Shown here piece after piece: positions 1 to 12,186 of a stretch of DNA of 64,000 bases. The position numbers and the translations under genes are program-made. Location: NCBI GenBank assembly GCA_023374045.1, contig CM041779.1:868001-932000 (forward strand). The letters are read 5' to 3'. This DNA is from Limonium bicolor (taxonomy: Eukaryota; Streptophyta; Magnoliopsida; Caryophyllales; Plumbaginaceae). The notes beneath the pieces were generated by a model. The model saw nothing but the letters and a program-made list of their open reading frames with translations, was not told the DNA's origin and searched no databases. How positions within the stretch are numbered: the first letter of the stretch is position 1; each line of letters starts with the position of its first letter.

Positions 1-1169
1 TCCATTCTACAAACACCAATTGAAAGTTAGAAACTATAAAATGTCTACAAAAATATATTTACAATGTATAATAACTTAACTAATATACTAAATTTAAAAA
101 TAATAATGACAAACCAATCTTTGGCAAAAGTCATAAAATATTATGGTTCTTGCATGGCGGGTTTGTATAAGATATATATATGGCTGGTTGTCTTATATGT
201 ATATATACATATACAATATGTATAGTACTTGGTTGATATATATATATCCATAATATATGTAGTTGGTTTTCTTATTGTGTTATATTATATATGTATATGT
301 ACTCAACTAACAACTAACATGTTTTTTTTTATATGTATACCACGTACAATGTTGAACAAACAAATGAGGACCAAACGAAACTCAGAGGGAGGTAATAGGG
401 TGGTGGACGGCCACAGATAAGCTCGTATTAGATGAAACAGACGTGGTGTCAAAAAGGTGTAGTTGTAGTGAACCATAAAATAAGAAGTGAGTAATAGTTG
501 TAGTTTGGTGAAAGATTACAATCAAGAAAAATAACCCTCAACTCACCTATTTTCCCCTTTTTCGGGCTCTTGTCACGTCCGACGGGAGCAACAGAGGCGG
601 GTGTGAGCGAAGGCAGCGAGGCGGCGGCAGTGAAGATCGATCAAGACACTACTCTCTATCGTGTGTGTGTGTGTGTGTTCATCGTAAAAAAAGTTTCGTT
701 ATTAGGATGAACAATTGTGAGTAATAGCCAATCAGAATTTTGTTTTCTAAAATAGTTTTATACTCTATACAACTCTACTCATATAGCTACAAAGTCATTC
801 AAACTTATAAAACATATATACATATTTTGGTTTCAAATGATTATATATATCAACTAATAAACATTTAGGTTCAATTTCAAACTTTATATAGGTATACATT
901 AGTATCCTTACACATTAAACATCATTAGCAATCCATTAAACTATACATACAATTTAAACTAGCAAAAAAAACCAAGGAAACTGGTAGGACATTTTGTCGA
1001 ACACCTTGCGTGCATGTGAATGATTTTATGGAATTACCACAATTTTATTAATTCCAATCAAACCCATCACTACATTGCACTCCAAATCTCATAAATCAGC
1101 CAATAATCACAATTAAACAACAAATTGACACCCAATTTTAGTAGAACTCGAAATTGAAAATCGAAAAAA
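1..1169. other. AT-rich sequence without a recognised gene
   Basis: No open frame here looks like a protein. Most of the stretch is AT-rich, with TA-rich microsatellite-like tracts at about 170-300. A short GC-rich patch at about 575-640, followed by a (GT)n run at 661-678, stands out from the surroundings and could be part of a leader or exon of an unseen gene or transposon. I cannot assign it. Confidence 0.5.
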
Positions 1170-1381
1170 ACTAACCTAAATTAGGGAGTATACAGCCGCA
1201 AAGACTGGGGGCGACTTGGGCGGCACGGGTGACATTGGCGGCGACAAAGAAGGTGACCGGCGGTGGCACATGGTGGAACTCAGGCGGGGGCAATTCAGTG
1301 ACGATTTGCATAGTGCAAGAGAAGGAGAAGGCGAGAGTATGTAGCATTGTTCGATTGATAATGGCGACGGTTTCCAGTTCT
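1170..1381. other. GC-rich patch next to a CACTA terminus
   Basis: This roughly 200-bp GC-rich island is open on both strands, but neither translation resembles a known family. It sits directly against CACTA subterminal repeats, so it is probably internal transposon sequence (leader or captured fragment) rather than an independent gene. Confidence 0.35.
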
Positions 1382-1620
1382 GATATAACGAGGTTTTTTG
1401 GCGATTCCTATGTAAAACCACCGAAAATGGTTTTATAAAAATCAATTTTCGGCGGTTCCACCGTAAAACCGTCAAAAAATGGGTTTAAAAGAAAAAAACA
1501 TATTTTCGACGGTTTTTATTAAGGAACCGCCGAAAAACCTTGAGCTATACACCTTCTTTCGGTGAAATTGTTGAAACTGCCAAAAAAGTCGGGCCGAAAA
1601 TGACCCTTTTTGTACTATTG
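1382..1620. mobile_element. CACTA (En/Spm) terminal relic, right end
   Basis: The segment contains repeated inverted motifs of the type TTTTCGGCGGTT / AACCGCCGAAAA and ends with GGGCCGAAAATG followed by TTTTTGTACTATTG. The reverse complement of this end resembles the CACTAGTAGAAAAATGGCC start at 56618, which is followed by TTTTCGGCCC. The two sites are therefore opposite ends of the same CACTA family. The terminal bases here have decayed (ACTATTG instead of ACTAGTG). No matching left end was seen in the window. Confidence 0.6.
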
Positions 1621-1919
1621 TTTTATTGGGTTCCACATGTCCCATGTAAGCTTATAAAACTTTGAATTTGACCTAAAAACCAAAATATAAACTCATCAAT
1701 TTTGGACAACGTTTAAGCATCTTTTAAATTGAACGAAAATTAAAAAAAACCCAACTTGTTGGATGTAAAATGGAAGAAACCAAATGGGTGGGGAAAATAA
1801 TTGTCAAAACCTCATGGGTGAGATGTGTAATTTCACCAATCATCATGGACGAGAAATATAATTTTCCGTAAATCATAAGATCATCAACCTCAGGAGGACT
1901 TAGAGTTATTACTCTGAAT
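1621..1919. other. AT-rich spacer, nothing recognised
   Basis: No gene, repeat boundary or RNA gene was recognised between the two CACTA termini. Confidence 0.5.
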
Positions 1920-2400
1920 CACTACAAGAAAAAAGGCTTTTAGCGATCAAAAATAGTGGTTGTTAATGATGGAAATTTTTGTCATTAATGATAATAACAA
2001 AAAAAATATTGTTTGTCACCAGTGGTCGCTAAAGGTCTGTCGTTAATAGAATTTGCGACCAACCAAATATTGATGGTCGCTAGAACATTAACGACTAACT
2101 ATATACGTTGTCTCTAATGAAATAGCGACCAACCATATACCTTGGTCGCTAATGCATTAGCGACTAATGTCAAGTTGATTGCTAACGCTTTAGCGACTAC
2201 AGTATTTATGGTCGCTAATGTTTTAGTGACAAATAATGTAATTGATCGTTAACATCATTTGCAACCATTATTGATATCTGTAGGGCAATAGAGAAAATTT
2301 AAACTTCAATTCAATGGTGACCAATAATTTTGGTCACTGATGTTATTAAAGACCAAATGTTATACAGAATTTTAGCGACCAAATTTTGCATTTAATATGT
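1920..2400. mobile_element. CACTA transposon left terminus with subterminal repeats
   Basis: The sequence begins CACTACAAGAAAAAAGG, the classic terminus of plant CACTA (En/Spm) transposons. The next 450 bp hold many short direct and inverted copies of TTAGCGACCA / TGGTCGCTAA. In En/Spm elements such subterminal arrays are the binding sites of the TNPA-type transposase. The other end is uncertain. A related GGTCGC-containing stretch with a degenerate terminus occurs near 13340-13527. Confidence 0.7.
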
Positions 2401-3599
2401 TTTTTTGTAACCATTCACATACTAGTATTTTTAAACCGTCCATATCATTCTACTTAGTCAAAATGTTGAAAACCTGTAAGTACATAATCATGAGATTCTT
2501 CATATAAAAATGCATAAACAACTTCATTGATAACCATACGACTGGAATATTAGTTTGATACACTATCAAAAGCCTTACAATAAAATTTTGCAAAGCAACA
2601 AAGAAAATAAAATGAAATGGCATGTAAAAATGTCATCTAATGTGACAAAACTTCATTTGCAATTAAATGTCATTGCATTAAAAAATTTCATATTGACTAA
2701 CTTCCTAATCTATTCATTTAATTCTTGAAAATCATAGTCTCACCATTCAGCTGCACCTGTGATCATAAGAAATGGAGATAATAAATAACACAAGGATTGT
2801 CAATACACAAGGATTTGACCAGAACAACTCCTCGTCAACATCCAAAGTGGATAAACAGTAAAGATGTAGAGAGCATGAAAACAAAATGCAAGCTACCAGA
2901 GAGCACCTTCACTTTCAATCGTTTGAGGAAAATTTTCCTTGATGGTATTCTCTTTTGAATACACTAGCTTCATATCCAAGATAATGCAACAACACGAGAC
3001 ATACATTACTCATCAGCAATAATAATAACAAATTCACATTTTTAATAGATCATACTCGTATGCAAGGAATATTATCCCCTGAGAGCATCTATCATATAAA
3101 GAGAGAATTTATAAGGTAATTACTTTCCATCCATGAGGAATGAAGGAAGACACTTCACATTTCTTCCATTCTAACTTTTCAAGGTCCCTATTTGAATACC
3201 TAACTGGTAGACATAATATGGCATCTTATCATCAAAATATACTACATGTTTCACGAGGTATTAAAATTACGTTGGAACAACTCTAAATCAATGAAATCTA
3301 GCTAGCATCACCTACAAATAAAGTTATTCTCTGCAGTTGCACACTCACTCTCTTGAAACTAAGAATTCATACTTGAGCAGCATGAGGGTTACATTACATA
3401 TATGCATATCCCCAAACAAAAGGTGATACAAAATTAACAGCAAACATTGTAGAAAAAATGTAGAAAGTCCACTTTATAGCAGCAGCAATACTCAGAAAAC
3501 ACACCAAATCATAGATATCTTTATAGCAACATGCGACTTAGATGCTACATATCTCAAAGGTTGGATAATATTATAAAAATTTATAGCAGGATACTAACC
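2401..3599. other. Non-coding sequence inside the putative CACTA element
   Basis: I see no convincing coding frame. The position between the subterminal repeats and a transposase-like exon suggests introns or untranslated sequence of the element. Confidence 0.4.
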
Positions 3600-3933
3600 T
3601 TAACAAAATATGTCATCTTCTGATGCTAGTGGAGAGCTAGGCAAGTCGTCATTATCATCATTGACGTTATCATTTGCATTGTTTCCTCTTTGAAGGAGCT
3701 CTTGGAATTATGGATTGTTCAATAGCATTTCCATAGTAAGTGACCATCTCTCCAACTTTTCTTTTAGCTCTTGTGTTTCTTTATTTGCTTTTTCAAGCTC
3801 ATCTTCTTTTCTTGTCAATGCTTCCTTATGTGCATTCAGCTCATCTAATATTTTGTTCTTTGATTTATAAGTACCCCTTACATCTTTAGGCTTTACTTCA
3901 CCACCAAATCCTTGTACATGAGTGTAGAAGTTA
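3600..3933 (-). pseudogene. CACTA transposase-like last exon (C-terminal coiled coil)
   Basis: On the minus strand a splice acceptor (TTTTTCTACAG, ending at 3934) is followed by about 110 codons ending at a TAA at 3600-3602. The start of the frame, FYTHVQGFGGEV, resembles the C-terminal region of plant Ptta/En/Spm-type transposases. It is followed by a Lys/Glu-rich heptad region (about 45 residues) typical of a coiled coil, then an Asn/Asp-rich tail. One in-frame TAA at 3708-3710 interrupts the frame, so the copy is probably dead. Upstream exons were not found. The family assignment rests on pattern memory and on the location just inside a CACTA terminus. An unrelated coiled-coil protein is possible. 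Confidence 0.45.
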
Positions 3934-6349
3934 CTGTAGAAAAATTATCAAAATCTTATAATGTGGCTGCTATAATTTCTAAATTCATGAGCATGGCACC
4001 AATATTCCACAGGCCAATCAATTCCAAGTAAGGAAACACTTTGATAAGAGGAGTCATCATCTCAAGCAGATTTTTTTACCGTGTTTTGAAATATAAAAGT
4101 ATAGCGCATTAGCAGCTATAATCCATACATAATTTTGAAGTAATGATCAATATATACATATCGCAATCTCATAATACGTTCACAATCGAATACAGATAGA
4201 GGAAGAAGCATCAAAACTAGTTTAAAAACCATGCAAAAACTGAAACTAAGTTATTTATAATAAGGATAAAAACTTATCATGTAGCCGCTGATCATTAACT
4301 GATGTGGTTAATCCCAACGGGTTGAACTGGAAAAATCATTCATAAAATAGTTCATATAACGAGCAGTGATATAGTGCAGCTTTTAGTTGCTGAAAATTGA
4401 TATCAGGCATAGTTAGAGGTAAACATATAAGTCTAGATACTGCTGAGAAACAGTAACAAAGCAAGGAAAACATATATAAAGGCTGAATTTGTGAACATAA
4501 TTTCAGAGAATGCAGCAACTTATCATAGATAAGTGAATTTAACAGCTAAAAATGTATGTTGATGTTCTTTTAGACGAGTGGACATAAATAGCCACGTCAT
4601 ATGTTTGTAATGTTCAGCGAGAAGGTTTGGGGTAATGATCATCATAGCAGCGTAAAACCAGAGAACATAAAATAATCTTGTATTCAACTTTGAACAGAAT
4701 ATTTGCAAGTTTCCCAAAAATATGTATTGTTAATCAGCAGCAAGATGCATATGTTTTTAGAAGGAATGCAAACTTAGAGCAGAAGATAGGCAGACATCTT
4801 GGCTGATTCTCCAATGAATTTCTGCAGTTTCCCAGTTTTGAATAAGCACTCAAAAGATGCAGACATATAGTAAAATAAATTTGCAAATCCTATTGCTAAA
4901 CAGAGGACAAATTTATAGGCATGCCAAGTATTTCTTGCCATATCTAACGTTTTTTTGAATCTCCAATAGTAAAAAATGAAGTACGAACAAAATCATAGTG
5001 TAAAAATGATGCAGGCTTTGTCATAGAAACTAATCATTACTAAGAGTTTAATGTCTTTTGTCTATCATATCATTAATAAAACAATGTAGAATGGTGCAAC
5101 TTTATAGTTCAAAATTGATTATAAACTGCCGCCGTTTTAGTTTGGTGTCTGTTAAGAATATACTCCTTTTTAGTAGCCTAGGAATGGTGGCACAAAGAGA
5201 GTTTTATGTGAGCTTTTTAACAACCTAAAAACGCAAAGTTGTAATACCCATAAGGTATGATACTTTTTCAGCCAATAATAATCACAAACCATGCTTATGA
5301 AAGTTAGTTAAACATAATAAATGTATTTGTTTAAACAGAGGTAAAGGCCAAAGCAAAAATTATCATTTTGTTGGTTAGAAGAGGCAAAACCGTATAGTTC
5401 TAGAAGATAGAAAGTTTGTTGAAATGAGTTTACTGCCCTGATATGGCAGTAAAGTTTATATACGGAAGACACAAACAACATCACAATTGTGCAGAAATTT
5501 AAGCAGATTAACAAATCTTTTGTATCTTTTGTTATATTTTGCTCAAATCATATTATAGGCTTGATCTTGTTCATATAAAAGTATAAAAAAAATGAGAGTC
5601 AATTGGGTATTTTCTGCTATATAGACCATGTTTTTCAATCTTCATAAAAAAGGAAAAAAGGAAAGTTAAAGAATTATGTACTATGTTGAATGTGAACCTA
5701 TCAACAAAGCATGAATGAAAGTATTACTTACTGCTGTTTAAAAAAACATGTACACTAATACCCCAAACAGATTAGAACAACACAAACAAATATTATACAG
5801 CAGTACGATTGAATCAGAACAGAGCAAAGTATATATATGTACAGCAGTATGTGATTATTGTGGATCATTTCGGTTCTTCTCACTTAATTGGTACAATTAA
5901 ACTGAATTGATAAGTGCAATGAAACAGCTCAATTAACCAAGCATCAAAGAGAACAACAAACAAACAAGAATCATTTCAAAAAATGAGAAAATTGAAGTAG
6001 TTGTGATAAATCTTCAAATATAACTTCATAAAGAAACTTTGTATCTTGTTTTCAAAGTTTAAAAAAAGTCATCCTATGAGAATACTAGTACAGTGTCACT
6101 ATGTTAAATGGGTCAAACGTGCGAAAATCAGATTCTAATTTTTCTTGCATTAGAATAGTTGTTCTTTTACCAGGCTATTGCAGCCATGCAACCATTTGCT
6201 TTCTCTTATATACTTGATTGTGATCATTGGTTTATTTGGTTGATCACTGTTTTGTTTCGTCATTTAAGTAGAGTGTCGTGCTTGATTTATATTTTTTTGA
6301 TGACGTTTGGAGAAGCAGCCAAAATGCTCAATACACATTTAAGCACATA
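3934..6349. other. AT-rich sequence, no gene recognised
   Basis: Only short accidental open frames are present. It may include introns or upstream sequence of the transposase-like exon, or 3' flanking sequence of the F-box gene, but nothing in the sequence proves either. Confidence 0.4.
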
Positions 6350-6690
6350 TGTGCTAAGCGTATCCATCCTCTTCAACCGGTCAAATCTTGACAGCATATC
6401 CAGAACACTACATCTTCCTAAGAGCTTACAGAGGTTCCCACCAAGATAAAGTTTTTGAACTTAAGCAAAAAATATTAAAATGTTCCTCTCTGCTTCTTCA
6501 TCTGAGTAATGATCAAGCCACATATTAATAGAATCAAGAATTGGAGCTTTTGAAACAATGATGCCCTTGAAGTTTCTAGAGATATGTAAATAGTCTCCTG
6601 TTACAACTATAATCTACTTTCTATCATCATAGGCAACATTTTTGGCCGTGGAAACTTATTTAATTGCTGGTGCAAAACAAAATGCATACC
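6350..6690 (-). pseudogene. LRR/FBD segment of the disrupted F-box gene
   Basis: Read on the minus strand, this stretch encodes a segment with the character of the leucine-rich part of plant F-box/FBD/LRR proteins. It contains FKGIIVSKAPILDSINMW, then an acidic stretch, then VQKLYLGGNLCKLLGRCSVL. A TAA lies between the two motifs, where family members usually continue, so the frame is broken. It lies downstream of the F-box segment at 6917-7152, in the same orientation and the expected order. Exon borders are not resolved. The motifs are seen directly; assignment to the same gene is inferred. Confidence 0.5.
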
Positions 6691-6916
6691 ATACTTAGTA
6701 CAGAAACATGGTTCTGGCTCAGAACTTCTCTTGTGAGGCTCTTAGGAAGGGTATTTTTATTGCTGGAGAGGTTTTTGTGGTTGTGAACATGATCCTTAAC
6801 GTTTATTACTGTGTTCTTCGCAAAAGCGACCACTTCACCTACAGCTCATAAAGCCAATTGTTCCAGTTCAACTGTGGGAATGACTGGTTATGTTTAGTTT
6901 ACTTCATATTATACTA

Positions 6917-7152
6917 CTGTCCTTGTGGCAAAGTGAATTGCATGTTCAAATAATGAAAATCTAGATAGATAGTGGGTATATATAGAATGAACTCAAGAAT
7001 GCAGCTGCCATGTTGTAACAGGAGATTGTTTATTAAGTTGGCATATTTCAATGGACAACCCTCAATGTAGTCACAAACAAATACATGGAAATCATAGCCC
7101 AACGCCAAACACGAAAGGTAAGTCCATTTAAATCTCCATCTTCTAGATATAT
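6917..7152 (-). pseudogene. F-box gene, part downstream of the Copia insertion
   Basis: The minus-strand reading continues the F-box domain cut at 12477: SRRWRFKWTYL matches the end of a plant F-box (the usual S-x-K-W-R-x-K-W). The following residues, including a hydrophobic Leu-rich helix and an EFIL segment, fit the linker between F-box and LRR in FBD-type proteins. The reading ends at a TAG at about 6914-6919, which may be a true stop, an intron border or a mutation. Removing the Copia element and one TATAT copy leaves the two halves out of phase because of the short TA run at the junction, so either the run has slipped or the gene was already damaged. F-box proteins act as substrate receptors of SCF ubiquitin ligases. 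Confidence 0.65.
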
Positions 7153-7437
7153 TGTCAAACTGAGAAGAAATTGAATGTGGGAAGAAGAAGAGAACAGAAG
7201 AAGGAGATTGTATTAGGTTCTACCGAGAGATCGAGAAGAATAGAGCTCTCTCGATTATCAGTACAGTAGGTAGAAGAGTTAGCTACAGTACAATCCTACT
7301 AGTCCTCTTATACTATTGACTACATAGAGTAGACTAAGGAGGGCGGAACAGCATAACATAGGATACTATAGATTAAATGCTATAAGCGTTATAAGGATGA
7401 CATATGTATAACATAACCTATACACATCACTCTAACA
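7153..7437 (-). repeat. Copia 3' LTR
   Basis: 285-bp terminal repeat matching 12187-12471. It is preceded by TATAT at 7148-7152, the left target-site duplication. Confidence 0.95.
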
Positions 7438-7447
7438 CCCCCTCATG
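7438..7447 (-). promoter_or_regulatory. Copia polypurine tract
   Basis: Immediately inside the 3' LTR the minus strand reads CATGAGGGGG. This purine-rich run abuts the LTR and is the expected primer for plus-strand DNA synthesis. Confidence 0.7.
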
Positions 7448-7769
7448 ACTCAATTTGTTGAGCGAATTAAGTCTTATTGTGTGATGAAGACATGCCCAGT
7501 CTAGGAAGAACATCTCTATATGCTTTCCCTGTAAGAGGCTTCGTTAGAACGTCCGCTAGTTGTTTGGAACTCGGGATGTACTGAACCTCTATTAATCCTC
7601 CCTGTATCTGATCGCACACGTAATGGCAGTCCAGTTCAACACGCTTGGTTCTTTCATGTGAGACTAGATTCTTGGCTATGTGAATAGCGGCCAGATTGTT
7701 TCAGTGGAATGGGACTAATGTTCAGGACTTCCAACTCAGATAAAAGGCGTGTAAGCCAGCTCAGCTCCG

Positions 7770-8025
7770 TTGTGACTTGCCGCATGGCTCTATATTCAGC
7801 TTCAGTTGAGGAAAGAGCTACGAAGACCTGCTTCTTTGACTTCTAGCTGAGAAGGGAGCCGCCTAGAAGAATAACATATCCTGAAACAGACTTTCTTGTT
7901 ATAGGGCATGAAGCCCAATCAGAATCACAGAATGCTGATAACTCAAAATTACTATTCTTATTGAAACAGAGACCAAAACCAAGAGTACCCTTAACATAGG
8001 ACAGCACATGATAAGCAGCATTCAT
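7770..8025 (-). pseudogene. Copia RNase H domain
   Basis: The minus-strand frame contains AYHVLSYVKGT, then CDSDWASCPITRKSVSGY, the standard copia RNase H core with the catalytic D-S-D-W motif. Downstream, in sequence that continues past a stop, comes SSTEAEYRA. RNase H removes the RNA strand during reverse transcription. The domain is well preserved but separated from RT by stops and frameshifts. Confidence 0.85.
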
Positions 8026-8379
8026 ATGTTCAGAAGTTGGCTGTTGACAAAACTAGCTCAAAAACTGAATGCTATATGACAAATCAGGATTAGTATTAGT
8101 AAGAAAGATTAACTTCCCTATGAGACGTCGGTAGCTTGTTGGATCTTCAAGATAAACTCCTATGTCCTTGTCCAGTTTCTGGTTGAGCTGGAGCAGTGAA
8201 ACCGAAGTTCTGCAATCCTGCATACCATAATATGTAAGAATCTATGTAGCATATTTGTTATGGGTCATGATCAAACTGTCAGCTGTTTCAATGAATTCCA
8301 TACCAAGAAAATATGATAGCTTTCCCACATCTTTGATTTTAAATTCTTGGTGAAGTTTCTGTTTTAAGTTTTTGATTTC

Positions 8380-9229
8380 AGCTTTATAGTTTCCTGTTAT
8401 AATTATATCATCGACATACACACATAAAGGTGTAATGCTTATTCAGTTTCTTGGTGAATAAATAATAGTCGTTTCTGGATTATGAATAGCCTAGATTCTT
8501 AAGTAAATTTCCCCGCTTGTCGTACCATTGCCTTGAGGCCTGTTTAAGGCCATACAAGGATTTATGTAATTTGCAGACTTTGTTTTGACCAGAAACGGAC
8601 AGTCCTTGGGGAATATGCATGTAGACATCTTCCTTCAAGTCCCCATTAAGGAAGGCATTATTAACGTCTAGCTGATCAATTGCCCATCCCCTTTTTGTGG
8701 TTATAATTACTAAGGCTTTCACTGGTTTCACAATTGGAGAGAAAGTTTCTTCGTAATCGAATCCATACCTATGAGTGAAGCCCCTAACAACTAGGCGAGC
8801 CTTGAACCTTTCAAGACTGCCATCAGCCCTAAGTTTGGTTTTACAAACCCATTTACAAGTAATGGGTTTCTTCTCGTGAGGGAGATCAACTATGGACCAT
8901 GTTCCATTGTCCTTTAGGGCTTGGAATTCGAGGTTCATTGCTTCAGTCCATCTAGGGTCTTTACTGGCCTCTTCGAAGGTAGAAGGTTTCTTAAGTGACT
9001 GGACTTGGTCTAGGATTCTGTTTGAACAGTGAGAGAGAGATGAGGATTTTATGGTCTTTTTGGGAAGGATGTCAGTAAGGCTGTTGATGAGAAGAGAGTT
9101 GTGAGAAAGGAGGTATAAAGATTTGTTGTGTAGTCTTTGTGTGAGTATTTCTGAGTTGTTATCTTGTTTTTCTTGATTGTTGGATGCACAGACATAGTCT
9201 TGTAGTTTGACTGGAGGTCTATGGGTCAT
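8380..9229 (-). pseudogene. Copia reverse transcriptase
   Basis: An open frame at 8480-9229 carries the N-terminal half of copia RT: W-V-C-K-T-K, FKARLVVRGFTHRYGFDY, ETFSPIVKPVKALVI, and QLDVNNAFLNGDLKEDVYM followed by KSLYGLKQASRQWYDK. The catalytic YVDD box lies further on, at about 8404-8416 on the minus strand, beyond a stop near 8480. The Ser/Thr/Gln-rich frame at 9259-9456 is the integrase-RT linker. Key residues survive, but the reading is broken. Confidence 0.9.
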
Positions 9230-9518
9230 GGTTGACCTTCTAAGTTGGGTGTTTTCTTCTATCTAACTGGATCTGAGATCTCAGTTGGGTTTGTGGTTAG
9301 CACAGGGAATTCACTTAGTGTTTGTTGATCTTGAGAGGTGAGATTTTCAGTACGCTGCTGTTCAGATTCATTTGAGAAGGTGATGGGATTTTCTTTGGTA
9401 GTTGTGGTGGAAGAATTTTGTGTTGTTTGGGTATTTTGTGTTACAGGTTGAGACAAATAGCTTGGGTCCCTTGTGGGAGTGAAGCTATACCGATCAGGTG
9501 AGAAATCATGGGTGGATT

Positions 9519-10589
9519 CTATGTTATTTGGAAAAAGGTCAGTAATGTCATCTGTTTTGTTTTTGAGATTTCTGTCATGCCAGACTTCTTGCCATTCCTG
9601 TCTTGTAAGGGAAAAATACTTTCGAAGAAGGTCACATCTCTGCTTGCCTTTACCTGATCAGTTTCTATGTTGAGTGTCAAATACCCTTTGGTGTTCTTAC
9701 TATTTCCTAGGTAAACGCAAGCTGAGGATCTGGGATCAAGTTTGGTTCTGTTAGGAGAGATGTTTGTAGTGAAACAGAGGCATCCAAAATTCTTTACAGA
9801 GGCATAATCAGGAGGAGATTTATAAAGTTTTTCAAAATGAGTAAGGTGGTTTATGGATTTTGATGGTATCCTATTAATGATAAACGCGGCATGATCAAGA
9901 GCAAACCCCCAAAATTCAATTCCTAAGCCAGATTGGAAAAGGAAGGATCTGGTAATGTCCATGAGATGGCCTACCTTTCTCTCGACCACCCCGTTTTGTT
10001 GGGGTGTGTGAGGGCAAGTTCTTTGGTAGACGATACCTTTTTTCTTAAAGAATTCAATACCCTCAAGAGAGCTGCCTAGTTCTTTAGCGTTATCTGATCT
10101 TATTACTTTAACCTTCTGTTCAAATTGTTTTCAACAAGTTGTATAAAGTCTTTTATGAGTTTTAGGGCCTCATATTTGTTCCTAAGAAGTTTTACCCATG
10201 TTCCCCTTGTGAAATCATCAACTATGGTCAAGAAGTATCAATGTCCCTCTAGGGTTTCTTTCTTCATAGGACTACAGACATCAACATGAAGCATATGAAA
10301 AGGGACAACACTTTTTTACTTCAAAATTTGTAAATCTAAGCCTTTTGGCTTTGGATTTAAAGCATACAGTACAAGGAACAATTTCTGATTGTCTGAAACT
10401 AAAATTCTCTCCTAAGTTCATTTTAATGAGTTTTCTAGGGGGAATATGTCCCAGTTTGTTGTGCCACAAGAAAAGATCTTTACTAGAAGAATTTACACCC
10501 ACATCACCCTTACACAAGGTACTAACATGAGATATCTGTTTCAGTTTAGATAGAAAGTTTCTCAATCCTATAGTATCTAAACTCCACAA
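9519..10589 (-). pseudogene. Copia integrase (zinc finger and core)
   Basis: The frame at 10281-10589 contains the pre-integrase/zinc-binding region: LWHNKLGH, then CTVCFKSKAKRL, giving the H...H...C-x2-C pattern. After a stretch with frame breaks, the frame at 9519-9989 begins VERKVGHLMDITRS, directly after QQNGV in sequence that lies outside the open frame. It continues through the region where copia proteins contact other partners. Integrase inserts the cDNA into the host genome. The polyprotein is interrupted here by at least one frameshift. Confidence 0.85.
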
Positions 10590-11059
10590 CGCTGATACCC
10601 AATCATACCCTTGAGTTTGGTTCTAGAATCCTGCAGGAAACAATGTTGGCTTGAGAAAATGACAAGCATGTTCAACTGTCTTGCAAACTTTTCAACTGAT
10701 ATTAAGTTAAACACAAAATTGGGCACATATAACACGTTTTCCAGACATAATTCCCTGCATATTTTAACATTCCTAGAAGAATGAACAACACATGGGTTAC
10801 CATCAGGCAGAGTTAATTTTCTGTTTGTAGAAGGATGTATTAAATCAACAAATAATGTCTTGTTTCCGGTAACATGTTCAGATGTTCCGAAATCCATGAT
10901 CCAAAGTTTGTTAATTTCATCTTCTTGAATATTGCTTAAAACTCTCAATTCAGAATGATAGTGTTTAAAGAAGGTACCGGAAAAACCTCCAAAGACGTGT
11001 GTTGCTCCTTCATTGTTCTCGGATGTTTTTCGTTGCAGATATTTCATCAATCCCTCCAC
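10577..11059 (-). pseudogene. Copia protease region
   Basis: The frame carries LWIMDFGTSEHVTGN where copia proteases have W-x-x-D-S-G-A-x-x-H. The catalytic Asp remains, but the DSGA box reads DFGT, which would probably impair proteolysis. It is in phase with the gag frame and separated from it by a TAG at 11198-11200. Confidence 0.8.
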
Positions 11060-11197
11060 TTGTTCAGATGTGAAACCCGCAACAGGTGACGACTTATCTT
11101 GGACTGGGCTAATGTCTTTGCTTTCTTGTTCCAGAGTCGAAGCGGTGACCCGTTGTTGAGCTCGATTCTGGCTCCCTTCTTCCGGAAATCCAACAAT

Positions 11198-12145
11198 CTA
11201 CCAGCACTCTAAACGAGTGTGGCCAAGTTTAGCACAATTTGTACATTTTAAGGTTGCCTTCTTCCCAAAACTACTAGTTGTGCTTTGCGCCTTGCTATTA
11301 AGTTTCTTCCTTGGCGCTTTCTTGGGATTTCTGAAATAGGGTTTCTGAGCCAGTGTCAATGAATTTTCTGATGTGTCTTCGCTTATCTCTCCCATGGACA
11401 TGCCTGTCTCATCTTGCGCGAGGATAGAATAGGCTTGTTCTATGTCGGGTAGTGGATTCATAAGGAGAATGGCACGTTTTGCTTGTTTAAATTCGTCGCT
11501 CAACCCGTCTAGGAATTTCATTAACTTGTCCTGTTGTTCACGGGCATATATCTCTGTCGCAGCTCCGCACGAACATTTCAAGTTTTTCTGAATCGCACTT
11601 AATCGATCCCATAACCTCTTTAGCTTCGTGAAGTATAACGTGATTGTATCTCCTTGCTGGCGAAGTTGTCCAATTTGTTTCTGGATGACGTAGATCTCTG
11701 GACCATTTGCCAATTCGAATCTTTTACAGAGATCCAACCACATTTTGTGCGCTGTTTCGCAGTACACAATGCTCTCGCCAATGTCTTTGTCCACAAAGTT
11801 CAAGATCCAACTCATGACCATGTTGTTGCTCCGCTCCCACATAAGGTATCTCTCCGATGATTTCTCTGGCTCAGTGATTTGGCCATTGACGAGCCCGTAC
11901 TTATTTTTTGCCTTTAGGGCTATAATGGTTGCTTTCTTCCATTTGTTGAAGCCTGGGTTTCCCTTGAACTTTAACCCAAAACTATGATTCGTGTGGTCGG
12001 ATGGGTGCAAGAACAAGGGATCGTTGAGATCTTGAAGTGTGGCAAGCGATTGACCTTGATTTTCCGTCTGGGTCTCAATTTTTCCGGCGCCGTCTTCATT
12101 TTCTTCCTCGTCATCTTGAATCTACGAAGTTTCGTCATCTGCCAT
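11198..12145 (-). pseudogene. Copia gag
   Basis: An ATG at 12143-12145 opens an acidic leader that meets a TAG at codon 8. The frame then stays open through a standard plant copia gag: HPSDH near the start, a W-K-K-A helix, a long helical core with LWDRLSAIQ, and a single zinc knuckle CTNCAKLGHTRLEC (C-x2-C-x4-H-x4-C). It ends at a TAG right after the knuckle, whereas the frame would otherwise run on into protease. Gag forms the virus-like particle that packages element RNA. At least two nonsense codons make it non-functional. Confidence 0.9.
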
Positions 12146-12174
12146 TGTTTACGGAAGCTCTACTCAGTTTAGTA

Positions 12175-12186
12175 GTTCTGATACCA
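12175..12186 (-). promoter_or_regulatory. Copia primer binding site (tRNA-iMet)
   Basis: Directly next to the 5' LTR the minus strand reads TGGTATCAGAAC, complementary to the 3' end of plant initiator tRNA-Met. There is no spacer between LTR and primer site. Confidence 0.85.

Noticed and set aside
229..420. Short + strand open frame in AT-rich sequence
   Set aside because: Low-complexity translation with no family resemblance and no codon-like composition.
6159..6449. 96-residue + strand frame
   Set aside because: It lies antisense to the LRR segment of the F-box relic and is best explained as its shadow.
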